Of a stretch of 64,000 nucleotides of DNA, positions 63,000 to 64,000 are shown piece by piece (within the stretch, counting starts at the first letter, position 1; each line of letters begins with the position of its first letter). Below the pieces are notes generated by a model. The model was not told the DNA's origin. It ran no database searches and saw only the letters and a program-made list of their open reading frames with translations. The stretch lies in contig CM049308.1 in NCBI GenBank assembly GCA_026874595.1, positions 94,111,624-94,175,623 of the forward strand. Direction: 5' to 3'. Origin of the DNA: Sipunculus nudus. Lineage: Eukaryota > Annelida > Sipuncula > Golfingiida > Sipunculidae. Position numbers and translations under genes: made by a program.

Positions 63000-64000
63000 G
63001 ACCACAGTAAATAGTGTGACATATACATCAGTTTTCATAATAAAACAATCAATCCAACCACATCCAAGGCCGACTTGCTGTCAGACGATTGTTGGCTGCG
63101 CAAGGTTCTGTTCTGATGCTGTTCTTTTCTCTGTGTTCATATATCTCTGACAGGATTAGATTTGTTGCATGTGTATACATAATCATTTTTAACTGATTAT
63201 GCAAAATATGGGATATCCCTAATGCAGTACCTTGTGTAAATTGAGGAGAAAAACCACTGGCTGGCACAGCCGGATGCCCATTAATGCAGGCAAGCGTGAT
63301 TCAGCCAGATGGTCATTAGCAGTGTCTTATCTGGCCACCCCCACTTCATCAGCTTATATACCCTATTGACTCTGTTTATTTAATGTGATCATTGAACAAA
63401 TATAAGGCTGCAATTAATAATGTTGGTATGCTGCAAGGGAAATTAAATGAAACTTGCAAAACCTGACATTTATCTGTAAATGAAAGACTATGTGTAGGTA
63501 GCTTTGCCCTGAATTATTTAGCAAGTCCGTTGATATAAGATAGTTATAATGCAATATGTTATTTCTAAGCTTTTTCGCGTTCATGATACCATTTTAATTT
63601 CAACTCAAAACAGTCAATGAAGACAAGACAATGTTAAATTTCAGGATAATTTGAAATGAAAAGCGCTTTGCACCATATAAAGGATTTGCCAGTTTTTGAC
63701 CACTTGACGAGTGATTTGAGACTCGTCTAGTGGGCAATTACGAGTCGCGAACGTGCAAAAACGAGTCGTTATCAGTCGTCAAGATGCAAATACGAGTTGC
63801 CACGTTATCACTTGACGAGTGATTTGCGCCTCGTTTAAGCCCCTTTCACACATTCACGGATAGCATCAAGGATCATCCCGGATCATCGTTCCGGGATCAC
63901 CCGTGTTAACTCCGTCATCACCGTGTAAACTCCGGGCATCACCGTGTTAACACCGTGTTGCATCCATAGTGATCCTTGGCGCACAGGCATGTTCGGAGAA
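63000..64000. other. 5' side of the WD40 gene, repeats at the edge
   Basis: No further WD40 exon was found. CACTTGACGAGTGATTTG occurs at 63701-63718 and 63809-63826 with several ACGAGT motifs between. From 63860 a CG-rich degenerate repeat of CACCGTGTTAACTCCG runs on, preceded by AAGCCCCTTTCACAC, which looks like a MITE end. The window cuts it. Confidence 0.5.

Noticed and set aside
1-64000. tRNA, rRNA or other known RNA genes
   Set aside because: I looked for cloverleaf box motifs and rRNA-like stretches and saw none that I could support; a covariance search would be needed to exclude them.

Overview
The window looks like animal nuclear DNA, most likely from a lophotrochozoan such as a mollusc; that placement is an inference. 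It is AT-rich, its genes are split into small exons with consensus GT..AG borders, and it is crowded with minisatellites, microsatellites, short terminal-inverted-repeat (TIR) elements and degraded non-LTR retrotransposons. Nothing looks prokaryotic: there are no operons, CRISPR arrays or bacterial genes. Most long open frames are by-products of tandem repeats whose unit is a multiple of three bases.

Three genes can be assembled exon by exon, all on the minus strand. (1) 3586-11797: a four-exon, 255-residue class I methyltransferase that matches the C-terminal methyltransferase domain of OvoA (ovothiol synthesis), here apparently a stand-alone protein with a CpG-rich 5' flank at about 11.8-12.2 kb. 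(2) 25860-34731: a complete seven-exon CDKN3 (KAP, a CDK-associated dual-specificity phosphatase) of 206 residues. It has the HCxGGLGRS catalytic loop, carried on a 32-base microexon, and the conserved SVSR C-terminus. (3) 55571-62815: the last six exons of a WD40 beta-propeller protein whose 5' exons lie beyond the window.

Between and inside the genes: a 33/45-bp minisatellite (9.4-11.2 kb, methyltransferase intron 1); a 7.2-kb array of 48-bp units (17.1-24.2 kb) interrupted by a 5'-truncated LINE; a 57-bp array just upstream of CDKN3; a hAT-like MITE with a perfect 8-bp target duplication (37.5 kb); a LINE reverse transcriptase relic (40.6-41.7 kb); a pyrimidine-rich repeat array (41.8-48.1 kb) split by a 4.3-kb TIR element; two copies of a GCTCAGCTGA-TIR element (4.1 and 48.4 kb); Harbinger-like MITEs (5.2 and 56.3 kb), one with a pogo-like MITE nested in its TIR; and a 2.4-kb TIR element (59.1-61.5 kb).

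The most striking observation is that local tandem duplications repeatedly sit on exon-intron borders. At least seven junctions in the three genes (methyltransferase exon 1 donor; CDKN3 acceptors of exons 4, 6 and 7; WD-gene donor of exon A and acceptors of exons C and D) are embedded in 2 to 13 tandem copies. Many copies carry an intact decoy splice site plus a stub of exon, and one could add 22 residues in frame.
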